This document shows, piece by piece, positions 1-9,400 of a stretch of 59,942 nucleotides of DNA (positions are counted from its first letter, which is position 1; each line of letters opens with the position of its first letter). The stretch covers positions 1 through 59,942 of the forward strand of contig JAUEPE010000039.1 in NCBI GenBank assembly GCA_030403585.1, read 5' to 3'. The translations under genes and the position numbers were made by a program. A model generated the notes under the pieces. It saw only the letters and a list, made by a program, of their open reading frames with translations, was not told the DNA's origin and ran no database searches. This DNA comes from Frankia sp. RB7. GTDB lineage: Bacteria > Pseudomonadota > Alphaproteobacteria > Rhizobiales > Xanthobacteraceae.

Positions 1-1127
1 GGTTCGCTTTCGGCCTGCGCGACGAGCCTCCGGCGGCCGTGGCGCGCGAGAAGGCCTGGTTCGTAATTTATGCGCCGCTGGCGCTGGTCTATCGCATCTT
101 CATGCTGTTCACGATCTCGATCTTCGTGGCGTCGCATTACTTCGTCGTCGGCGCGCTGATCGCGATCTGGGGCATCGTGCTGGGTCTCGGTATGCCCGTT
201 TACAAGAGCCTTAAATACGTGCTCATCGGTTCGCGCCTCCAGCAGCGCCGCTTACGCGCCGCTTCCCTCACCTTCGCGGCCGTGGGACTGCTGTCCGGCG
301 CGCTGTTCTTCTTGCCCGTTCCGCTCACCACCGTGTCCGAAGGCGTGGTCTGGCTACCGGAACAAAGCTATGTGCGGGCCGCCGACAGCGGATTCGTCAG
401 CAAGGTGGTGGCGAACCCAGGCGAGAGCGTGCACACCGGCGACGTCCTCGTTGAGGCCGACGAGCCCGAGATGGCCTCCAGGATCACGGTGCTGCAGTCG
501 GAGATCGACGGACTGACGCGGCGCCTGTCGTCCGAGCAGTTCACCGACCGCAACCAGGCTGAGATCACCCGCCAGGAAATTGCCCTGAAGCAGACCAATC
601 TGCAGCGCGCGGTGGAACGCAAGGACGCCCTCAACGTCCGCAGCGCCGTGGACGGCGTCTTCCTGTCGCCGGCATCCGAGGACCTGCCCGGCCGCTACGC
701 GAAGAGGGGCGAGGTGCTTGGCTACGTGATCTTTCCGCAGTCGCGGATCGCGCGCATCGTCGTGGCGCAGGACGACATCGACCTGGTCCGCAACAGGACC
801 GACAAGATGGACGTACGGCTGGCGAACCAGCCCTCGGTCAGCTACCAGAGCAAGATAGTCCGCGAAGTCCCCGCCGCGTCCGACCGCCTGCCCAGCAAGG
901 CCCTCACCGAAGCCGGTGGCGGACGCTTCACGGCCGATCCGCGCGACAGCAACCAACTGACGACCTTGGCCCGCACGTTCCAGTTCGATCTCGAGCTGCC
1001 GGCCGAGGCCTCCCACGCCAATTTCGGCAGCCACGTGCTGGTACGTTTCGACCACGGGATGGAGCCGCTGGCCCTGCAATGGTATCGGCGGCTGCGGCAA
1101 CTCTTCCTGTCGCGGTTCGAAGCCTGA
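1..1127 (+). CDS. HlyD-type membrane-fusion protein, probably C-terminal part of an M50 peptidase/HlyD fusion (5' end outside window)
   Basis: The reading frame is open to the left edge (first whole codon at 3), so the start is missing; the GTG at 39 lies inside the frame and is not a credible start. The visible part begins with several hydrophobic segments (about 50-230 and 265-325), separated by short basic stretches, consistent with inner-membrane helices. It then has an HlyD-like barrel-sandwich half (VSEGVVWLPEQSYVRA, then GFVSKVVANPGESVHTGDVL), a short coiled-coil segment and the second half-motif (VRSAVDGVFLSP). This layout matches the C-terminal half of proteins in which a site-2 (M50) peptidase-like membrane domain is fused to an HlyD adaptor; the M50 motifs would lie upstream and cannot be seen. 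Its stop overlaps the start of the SecA-like gene (TGATG), so the two are translationally coupled. Likely role: inner-membrane and periplasmic part of an exporter. HlyD assignment is solid, the M50 fusion is inference. Confidence 0.75.
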   Translation, partial: FAFGLRDEPPAAVAREKAWFVIYAPLALVYRIFMLFTISIFVASHYFVVGALIAIWGIVLGLGMPVYKSLKYVLIGSRLQQRRLRAASLTFAAVGLLSGALFFLPVPLTTVSEGVVWLPEQSYVRAADSGFVSKVVANPGESVHTGDVLVEADEPEMASRITVLQSEIDGLTRRLSSEQFTDRNQAEITRQEIALKQTNLQRAVERKDALNVRSAVDGVFLSPASEDLPGRYAKRGEVLGYVIFPQSRIARIVVAQDDIDLVRNRTDKMDVRLANQPSVSYQSKIVREVPAASDRLPSKALTEAGGGRFTADPRDSNQLTTLARTFQFDLELPAEASHANFGSHVLVRFDHGMEPLALQWYRRLRQLFLSRFEA

Positions 1128-3115
1128 TGGCTAGGGCGCCAGACAAGAGCGACACCTGGCGCAGCCGAAGCCCGTACGCCGAGCGCGGCGACGTCAAGAT
1201 CGGACCGATGGATTTCGTTCTCACACGGACGTTCGGCGGCATCGCGTCACGGTTCGAGAACTACGCCGGCAAGCTGGCGGCGCGCGTCAAGCTCGCTGAC
1301 GACTGCGCGGCCCTCTTCACTGGCCTCAGCGACGCGGAACTCGCGGAGGCCGCAAGGCAGTTGCGCGGCCCGCTCTTGCGCCATGGCTTTCGCGCCGACT
1401 TGGTCGCGCGCAGCTTTGCGCTGGTCCGCGAGGCAACCTTCCGGGTGCTCCGGATCCGTCACCACGCCGTGCAGCTCATGGGCGCCTGGGCAATGATCGA
1501 CGGCAGATTCGCTGAGATGCAGACTGGCGAAGGCAAGACTCTGACGGCACTGCCCACCGCGATCACCGCTGCTCTCTCCGGCCGTCCCGTCCACGTCATC
1601 ACCGTCAACGACTATCTGGCGGCGCGCGACGCCGAAGAGCTCGAGCCAATCTACCGCGCTTTGGGCCTGACAGTCGGCGTGATCCAGCATGACGACGAGG
1701 CCGAGCAGCGCCGCGCCGCCTATGCCTGCGATGTGACCTACGGCGTCAACAAGGAGATCGCGTTCGACTATCTGCGCGACGGATTGAAACTCGGCGACCG
1801 ACGCAGCCACGCCAGCCGGATGGCCGGCAAGCTCAGCGGCGCGAACATGCCGCCGCTGCTGTTGCACGGCCTCTATTTCGCGATCGTCGACGAAGCCGAC
1901 AGCATCCTCATCGACGAGGCCCGCACGCCGCTGATCATCGCCGGCGCCGAGGCCAATCCGCTGCCGAACGAAGTGTTCGCGCAGGCGCTCGGCTTTGCGA
2001 ACCAACTCAAGCCGCACGCGGACTTCGTGCTTTACGGCAATGCTCAGAATGTCGAGCTGACGCCGGCAGGCACTGAAACTCTAAAGAAGCTCAGTCACGG
2101 ATTGAACGGAATCTGGGAGGCGCGAAAGGGACGCGAGGAATTGGTCAATTATGCACTCGCGGCACTACATCACTACAAGATCGACCAGCATTATGTGGTC
2201 GTCGACGGAAAAGTCGAGATCATCGACGAATTCACCGGCCGCATCGCCGAAGGCCGATCCTGGCAGCACGGGTTGCATCAGCTCATCGAGACCAAGGAAA
2301 ACTGTGAGATCACGGCGCGTCACGCGACGCAGACCAGCATTACCTATCAGCGCTTCTTCCGACGGTATCTGCATCTCTGCGGCATGTCCGGTACGATCTC
2401 GGAAGTCGCTGGAGAGCTCCGCGCCGTCTACGACGTGCCGGTGGTGCGCATCCCGACTCACCGGCCGACCCGGCGCACTTCGCGCGGCACGCGGATGTTC
2501 GCCACTTCTGAGCAGAAATGGTCCGCCGTGGTCGACACCGTTCTTGAGCACCGCCGCGAGGGGCGCCCGACCCTGATCGGCACGCGGGCCATCGAGACGT
2601 CGGAACTGCTGTCGAAGCTGCTCAACACGGCCGGCATCGATCATGTCGTACTCAACGCGCATCACGATCGGCAGGAAGCTGATATCGTCGCCGAGGCGGG
2701 ACGGGCCGGCCGCGTCACGGTCGCAACGAACATGGCGGGCCGCGGCACGGACATCAAGCTCGGCGATGGCGTTGAGGCCAAGGGAGGCCTGCACGTCGTT
2801 CTGACGGAATTCCACGAATCGGCTCGGATCGATCGCCAGTTGATCGGCCGTGGCGGACGGCAAGGCCAGCCTGGTACCTATGAGATCATCGCCGCGCTTG
2901 ACGACGAACTGCCGCTCGTATTTGCGTCAGGACTCGCCCGTCTGTTCGAACGTATCCTCGCCGGCAAACCGGGGCCGCTCCCGGCAACGCTTGCCAGAAT
3001 CCTGCAACTCTACGCGCAGGACCGGGCGCAACGTCTTCAGTACCGGATCCGACAGCAGACGCTTCGGCTACAAGACCAGCGCGACAACATGCTCGCTTTT
3101 GCAAGACCAGATTGA
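1127..3115 (+). CDS. SecA-like ATPase, short form (662 aa)
   Basis: The ATG at 1127 overlaps the previous stop and is preferred to the upstream in-frame start at 1079, which lies within the HlyD-type gene. All SecA motor motifs are present. Walker A TGEGKT is at residues 133-138, followed by VNDYLAARD. The DEAD box is at 255-258 within VDEADSILIDEARTPL. Further on are GMSGT, IGTRAIE, NMAGRGTDI and, near residue 570, RQLIGRGGRQGQPG. Canonical SecA has about 800-900 residues. Here only about 80 residues follow the last motor motif, so most of the helical scaffold and wing and the C-terminal zinc/SecB-binding tail are missing. This is therefore not the housekeeping SecA but an accessory form. 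Coupling to an HlyD/M50-type membrane protein and convergence on a giant exported protein suggest it powers that protein's export. The family call is firm; the substrate is inferred. Confidence 0.87.
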   Translation: MARAPDKSDTWRSRSPYAERGDVKIGPMDFVLTRTFGGIASRFENYAGKLAARVKLADDCAALFTGLSDAELAEAARQLRGPLLRHGFRADLVARSFALVREATFRVLRIRHHAVQLMGAWAMIDGRFAEMQTGEGKTLTALPTAITAALSGRPVHVITVNDYLAARDAEELEPIYRALGLTVGVIQHDDEAEQRRAAYACDVTYGVNKEIAFDYLRDGLKLGDRRSHASRMAGKLSGANMPPLLLHGLYFAIVDEADSILIDEARTPLIIAGAEANPLPNEVFAQALGFANQLKPHADFVLYGNAQNVELTPAGTETLKKLSHGLNGIWEARKGREELVNYALAALHHYKIDQHYVVVDGKVEIIDEFTGRIAEGRSWQHGLHQLIETKENCEITARHATQTSITYQRFFRRYLHLCGMSGTISEVAGELRAVYDVPVVRIPTHRPTRRTSRGTRMFATSEQKWSAVVDTVLEHRREGRPTLIGTRAIETSELLSKLLNTAGIDHVVLNAHHDRQEADIVAEAGRAGRVTVATNMAGRGTDIKLGDGVEAKGGLHVVLTEFHESARIDRQLIGRGGRQGQPGTYEIIAALDDELPLVFASGLARLFERILAGKPGPLPATLARILQLYAQDRAQRLQYRIRQQTLRLQDQRDNMLAFARPD

Positions 3116-3135
3116 GGCGGCAAATCGCCTGCCGA

Positions 3136-3456
3136 CTATTTGATTTCCCCGTGCCGCGCCTCGTGATCGTGCACGAGCTTCGTCATCAAATCGAGCAGAC
3201 GCTTGGCTGCGCCGGGGCTCAGGATGATGCGGTGGTGCAGCTGGATCTCGCGCGGCTGCGGGCCCATGTCCCAATCCTGATTGACACCAAAGGACAACAC
3301 GACCTCTTCACGGGTGCTGTTTCCGCTGACGACATTGCAGTAGGAACTCTTCAGCGAGGCCGTATCGACCCTGATCCCCGGCTGCGCAGCAGCCGTCGCA
3401 CCGCCCTCCCTGGCCGGCTGGCCCACAGAACTCGCCGTATCTTTCTCGTTGGACAT
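3136..3456 (-). CDS. DUF3467 family protein (106 aa)
   Basis: This small soluble protein has a disordered Ser/Ala/Gly-rich start of about 28 residues, then the DUF3467 pattern. That pattern is a strand with SSYCNVVSGNSTREEVVLSFGVN, here in two pieces SSYCNVVSGN and STREEVVLSFG, then QLHHRIILSPGAAKRLLDLM and a C-terminal helix ending HEARHGEIK. No signal peptide or membrane segment is visible. It starts 37 bases after the stop of the giant gene on the same strand, so it is very likely co-transcribed as the last gene of that unit. Its stop faces the SecA-like stop across only 20 bases. A purine-rich stretch (GGAAGAAAG) lies about 11 bases before the ATG. The molecular function of DUF3467 proteins is not known to me. 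Linkage here suggests a cytoplasmic role connected with the giant protein, for instance as a chaperone or adaptor for the SecA-like motor, but that is speculation. Confidence 0.75.
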   Translation of the reverse strand: MSNEKDTASSVGQPAREGGATAAAQPGIRVDTASLKSSYCNVVSGNSTREEVVLSFGVNQDWDMGPQPREIQLHHRIILSPGAAKRLLDLMTKLVHDHEARHGEIK

Positions 3457-3493
3457 GGCTTCAGACTTTCTTCCACTCTCTAGATAACTCGCA

Positions 3494-6400
3494 TCACAGG
3501 ATCGAAATGCGAGGTCCCACCGCGCCGGTCTTCAGAGCCGTCGCCGGGATACGAACCTGGCTCGCAACCGTTTCGGCGTCGAGCGAGGACGGCTTTGTTT
3601 GCCAAAGATGGTCCGCCGCACACGACGGATCCGTGCTATCCGGCGCTTCTTCCGCGACACCTTGGATCGCGATCCGGACCGGCTTGTGTGCACGGCGAGA
3701 ATCACCCTTGTCACTCGACGGAACGGGCGCCGGCCGAGTCAGCGTGTCCATCGAAATTCTGACGCGGCCATCCGGCAATACGGCACTGTCGATGGAATTC
3801 AGATGGTCAAACATCTCGCGGCCACCGTTTGCCGCATCATCATTGAGCGGCAAGCTATCGAAGCGAATCCGCACCGGCTCGCTCTCCGCCGCGGTCTCTC
3901 CGTTCACGTCGACGGCAAGCAGCTTGAGTTCGCCGTCCATTGTACCATCGAGGTATCGGACGGAGAGTGATGCAAGATCCACGGTCCCGCCAGGCAAGTC
4001 CTCATCCGAGGTCACCGCGATGCAGACCAGAGCGGTGCCATCGCTCGGCATGCTGGACAGCGTGACCCTTGCGGATTCCGGGAGGTCGATTCCGGGATCC
4101 ACACCGATAACGCTTAGACGCTCAGCATCATATCCGAGCTTGAACACGACCGATTTGACGCCACCCGCGCTCGTGAATGAGACGCCGAGGCTTCTTTCAT
4201 TCCGCGACATGCGACGCTTGCGCGCGCTGGGAACCACGCCCTGCAGCAGCATGGTGGGCGCCATCAGGGCGGCGACGCGGTCGATCACCCGCCCGCCATC
4301 CTCGTCGACGTTGGCTGCAGCCCGATCAGCGGACGACGGCTGCGGCCCGGCTTCACCCCGGTTCGACCGGGACCCGTCGGATGATTTTCCGGGCTGCTGA
4401 TTGCCACTCTGTTCGCTCGGCGCGCCGGGCAACGCATCGCCCTTGTGCTCCCCGCCGGAAGCTCCGGGATTGGGCGGTAGCGTACCGTAGCTCTTTGAAT
4501 CCAGGAGCTGCAACTGGTGCTGCAGGTCCTGGAGGCTGAAGGGCGACGCGCCATGGAGCCACGGCGTGAGCGACGGCGGCATCGGGCAATAATTAAGATC
4601 GTCGTCCGGCTCCGGGAGCGGATCCAAACTCTTTGTGTTGACGCCAGGCCCCTGGTGCGGAAGCCAACCGCTAAAAGCGACGAACGTAAAGTATGGCAAG
4701 CCGTGCATGGACTGCTGCGGCTCCATGTCATTCGTATGTCCCTTGATCTCTGGGAATTGCGGGAAATCGAACTTGATTTCCCAAGGCAGGATCAATTGCG
4801 ACTGGTCCTCGTCATGGCTGCGCCCGTGCTCCGTGCCGACCAATGTAACCGTAACGGTCTGGGTTGCTTTCCCGCCATGGCCGTCATCGACGACGACGTC
4901 GTAGAGCTGGACCAGTCTCTCGCCGTCACGAAGGTTGGGCGCTTGGTTGCCGATTCGGTATGTCCATTGCACCGCGCCCTGCCCGCTACCGTTCGCGTCG
5001 CGAACCATGACGGCTTCCAGCGCCCCGAAATAGCTTCCGCCACGATCATGCGACTGAACAATGACGACATGCTTGTCGCTTAGATCGATGTCGCCAAAGG
5101 CAATCGTACCGGATGCCGGTCCAGCACCGTGATGGTCGTCGTCGATTTCGACGTCGGTCTTGTACGTCCCGCCCTTGATCAGCGGAGCGTCATTGGTTCC
5201 CGTGATCGTAACCGTAACGGTCTCAAGTGCGCGTCCGCCTTGACCGTCGTCGATGGTCACCGTGTACTTCTGAACCAGCTTCTGCCCGGCGGAAAGATGG
5301 TCGATGGCGCTGTCGGAAACCAGGAACGTCCAACCAATCGCCCCGCCGCCGCCGTCGCTCTTGCCGGGGGCTAGCCCGAATAAGCCAACATAATCGGGAC
5401 CTTGTGCGGTGAACGATGCCGAATGCACGTCGCCGATGTCGGCATCGGTGAAGGTAATCGTTCCCGAGCCGCTCTCGATGCGGTTGATGTGCGCGTCTTC
5501 GATCAGGGCGGCGCCCTGCGCGTTCGACGTGATCACCGGGACGTCGTTCTGGCCGATGATGGCGATCGTGACAGTCGCGGTCGACCACGCGCCGGAAGCG
5601 TCCTTGACCTGGTAGACAAAGGTGTCAGCCGCCGTGTCACCCGCCTTCAATGCAATGAAGGCGCCGTTCGGATCGTAAGTAAAGGTGCCGTTGCCATTAT
5701 CGGTGACCTTACCCTTGGTCGCCTTGGTGTCGACCGCAAAACGGAACTTGTCGCCAAAGTCGGGGTCGTCATAGTCCGCAGTCACAGTCGTCGCCGGACC
5801 ATGCTCCTGCACGACGGCCGTGAGATCCTTGGCCACCGGCGCGTCGTTCTCGCCGTGGATCGTAATCGTCACCGTCGCCGTTGCATGCGCCTTGGCTCCG
5901 TCGGTGACGGTGTAGGTGAACGTGTCCTGCACAGTCTCGCCGGCCTTCAGGCCGATGAAGGCGCCGTTCGGGTCGTAGGTGAAGTTGCCCTGTCCGTCGC
6001 TGGTGACCTTGCCCTTCGTGGTCGCGAGATCGACCGTGATGCTGGCGGTGTCACCAAGGTCGCGGTCGCTGAACGACGCCTTGATCGGCGTTGCCGGGCC
6101 GTGCTCCTGCGTGTCGGCGAGGACGTTGTTCGCCACCGGCGTATCGTTCTCGCCGTGGACCGTGATCGTCACCGTTGCCGTTGCATGAGCATTGGCTCCG
6201 TCGGTCACGGTGTAGGTGAACGTATCCTGCGCGGTCTCGCCCGCCTTCAGGCCGATGAAGGCGCCGTTCGGGTCGTAGATGAAGTTGCCCTTGCCGTCGC
6301 TCGTGACCTTGCCCTTCGTGGTCGCGAGATCGACCGTGACGCTGGCGGTGTCGCCAAGGTCCGGGTCGCTGAACGACGCCTTGATCGCCGTCGCCGGTCC

Positions 6401-9400
6401 GTGCTCCTGCGCGTCGGCGAGGACGTTGTTGGCGACCGGCGTGTCGTTCTCGCCGTGGACCGTGATCGTCACGGTTGCCGTCGCATGAGCGTTGGCCCCG
6501 TCGGTGACGGTATAAGTGAACGTATCCTGCGCGGTCTCGCCGGCCTTCAGGCCGATGAAGGCGCCGTTCGGATCGTAAGTGAAGTTGCCCTTGCCGTCGC
6601 TCGTGACCTTGCCCTTCGTGGTCGCGAGATCGACCGTGACACTGGCGGTGTCGCCAAGGTCCGGGTCGCTGAACGATGCCTTGATCGCCGTCGCCGGGCC
6701 GTGCTCCTGCGCGTCGGCGAGGACGTTGTTGGCGACCGGCGTATCGTTCTCGCCGTGGACCGTGATCGTCACCGTTGCCGTCGCATGAGCATTGGCTCCG
6801 TCGGTGACGGTATAGGTGAACGTATCCTGCGCGGTCTCGCCCGCCTTCAGGCCGATGAAGGCGCCGTTCGGATCGTAAGTGAAGTTGCCCTTGCCGTCGC
6901 TGGTGACCTTGCCCTTCGTGGTCGCGAGATGGACCGTGACGCTGGCGGTGTCGCCGATATCGGCGTCGCTGAAGGACGCCTTGATCGCCGTCGCCGGGCC
7001 GTGCTCCTGCGCATCGCCGAGGACGTTGTTGGCGACCGGAGTGTCATTCTCGCCGTGGACCGTGATCGTCACCTTCGCCGTGGCATGAGCGTTGGCGCCG
7101 TCGGTGACGGTATAGGTGAACGTATCCTGCGCGGTCTCGCCGGCCTTCAGGCCGATGAAGGCGCCGTTCGGATCGTAAGTGAAGTTGCCCTGTCCGTCGC
7201 TGGTGACCTTCCCCTTTGTGGCCGCGAGGTCGACCGTGACGCTGGCGGTGTCGCCAAGGTCGGGATCGCTGAACGACGCCGTGATCGCCGTTGCCGGGCC
7301 GTGCTCCTGCGCGTCGGCGAGGACGTTGTTGGCGACCGGCGTATCGTTCTCGCCGTGGACCGTGATCGTCACGGTTGCCGTCGCATGCGCGTTGGCCCCG
7401 TCGGTGACGGTATAGGTGAACGTATCCTGCGCCGTCTCGCCAGCCTTCAGGCCGATGAAGGCGCCGTTCGGGTCGTAGGTGAAGTTGCCCTTGCCGTCGC
7501 TGGTGACCTTGCCTTTCGTGGTCGCGAGATCGACCGTGATGCTGGCGGTGTCGCCGATATCGGCGTCGCTGAACGACGCCTTGATCGCCGTCGCCGGGCC
7601 GTGCTCCTGAGTGTCGGCGGTCACATCGTTCGCCACCGGCGCCTGGTTCGGGCCAGCAGTGATGGTGATGATGACCGTTGCCGTAGCCTTGGCGCCGCTG
7701 CCGTCGATAACGGTATAGTTAAACGTGTCCGTCGCCGTGGCGCCGAGCGCGAGCGTGAACGCGCCGGCCGGATCGTAGCTGAAGGTGCCGTTGCCTTTGT
7801 CGGTGACCTTGCCCTTCGTGCCGGTGAGATCGAGCGTGAAGGTGGCGGTGTCGCCGATATCGGCGTCGCTGTACGACGCCTTGACTGTGATCGCCGGGCC
7901 TTGCTGCGCGACGCCGGCACTGACGTTCGCCACCACGGGGTTTTCGTTCTGGCCGTTGATCGTAACGGTCACGAGCGCGGTCGATGTTGCGCCGGAGCCG
8001 TCTGTGACGGTGTAGCGGAACTGATCCGCCGCGGTCGCGCCGTCCTTCAGGCCGTCGAAGGCGCCATGTGGGTCATAGCTGAAGGTGCCATCGTTGTTGT
8101 TGATAACGATGCCCTTGGTGTGGTCCGTCGTCGTATCGACCGTGAAGGCCCGGGTGTCACCGGCATCGGCGTCAGTGACGGAAGCCGTGACCTGGACCGC
8201 GGGGCCATGCTCGAAAGCATCGGCGACGACATTGTTCGCGACAGGCGCGTGGTTGGCGCTGGGCGCGACGTTGACCGTGACGGAGCTGTCGGCCGCCCCA
8301 AAGCCGAGCAGATCGAAATAGAGCGTCAGCGTCGTGCCGGCGGCAACGCCGCTCAGATCCTTCGTGACCGTGATCACTTGCGACAGCGAGCCGCCATCGC
8401 CCGACGCAGCGCGGCTCGAAACCGTGACGCCCGGGCCGAAGAATATCTGGCCAGTCGACTGGACGTTGAGGAACGCGTCGGTATTGGCGAGACCGGTCGC
8501 CGCGCCGTCCACCGGATTGCCGTTCTGGTCCAGCAACGCGGCTTCGAACGCGTCCGGCGGGTTGCCGTTGGCGTTGGCGAAGAGGTGATCGGCCAGGATC
8601 GTGAATTCGAGCGTGTCAACGCCAGCGGGAACTACGAAGCTTTCGGACAGACCGGACAGCGTCGTGGAGTTCTCGGTCAGGACCAGGGTGCCACCATTGA
8701 CGCTTGTGGTGCCGTTGCTGGTCCAGTTGGTCGGGAGTTGCGCGGCGACGAGGTCGGCGTGCGACGAGGCGAGGATCTGCGCGGCTTGCTGTTCGGTGAC
8801 CGGCGGCAGGACGGCGCCCGGATTGCGCAGCGCCGCGATGATCTGTGCGTCGATCGCCGACGGCAGTCGACGCTCCGACGGCGCAAGCGACGCCGTCATC
8901 AGGTCGTTGGGGAAGGCTCCGGCGTCGAGGTGATCCTCGTCCGGCGCGGGCGTCAGCCTGGCGGTGAAGCCCGGTCCGAAAAACAACTGCGACCCATCGA
9001 TCAAATTGACATGCGCGGCAAAGGCCGGAATGTCGTCGCTGATGCCGAGCAGATGGCCCTCCTCGTGCAGCAGCACGCTGAGGAGATCGTATTTGCCGGC
9101 CGATGCCGAATTGCCGCTCGCGAGGAAGGCGAGACCGTTCAGCACCGTTCCGAACTCGGAATTGTCGAACGGCGTGGCATCCACGTACCAGCCGACGCCC
9201 CCGGCATTGCGGTCGAGCAGGATCGTGCCCGCCGTCGGCAAGCCGCCGGGACCGACTGCGCTTATTCGCGCTTCACCGAGCTCGTTGCCAGGCAGATCCG
9301 TGAATTGAACGTCGATATTGATCGTCGTGCCAGGCGGCAGGATCGCGTTCCACAGCGACTGGGCCGCGGCCGAGATCGCATGAATCTGACCGTCGGTGAT

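Noticed and set aside
3494..5000. RTX-type C-terminal secretion signal in the giant protein
   Set aside because: No GGxGxDxLx nonapeptides were found; the C-terminus is a cohesin-like domain and a low-complexity tail.
5832..7631. CRISPR-like regular repetition
   Set aside because: The 300-bp units are wholly coding repeats without spacers; no cas genes in the window.
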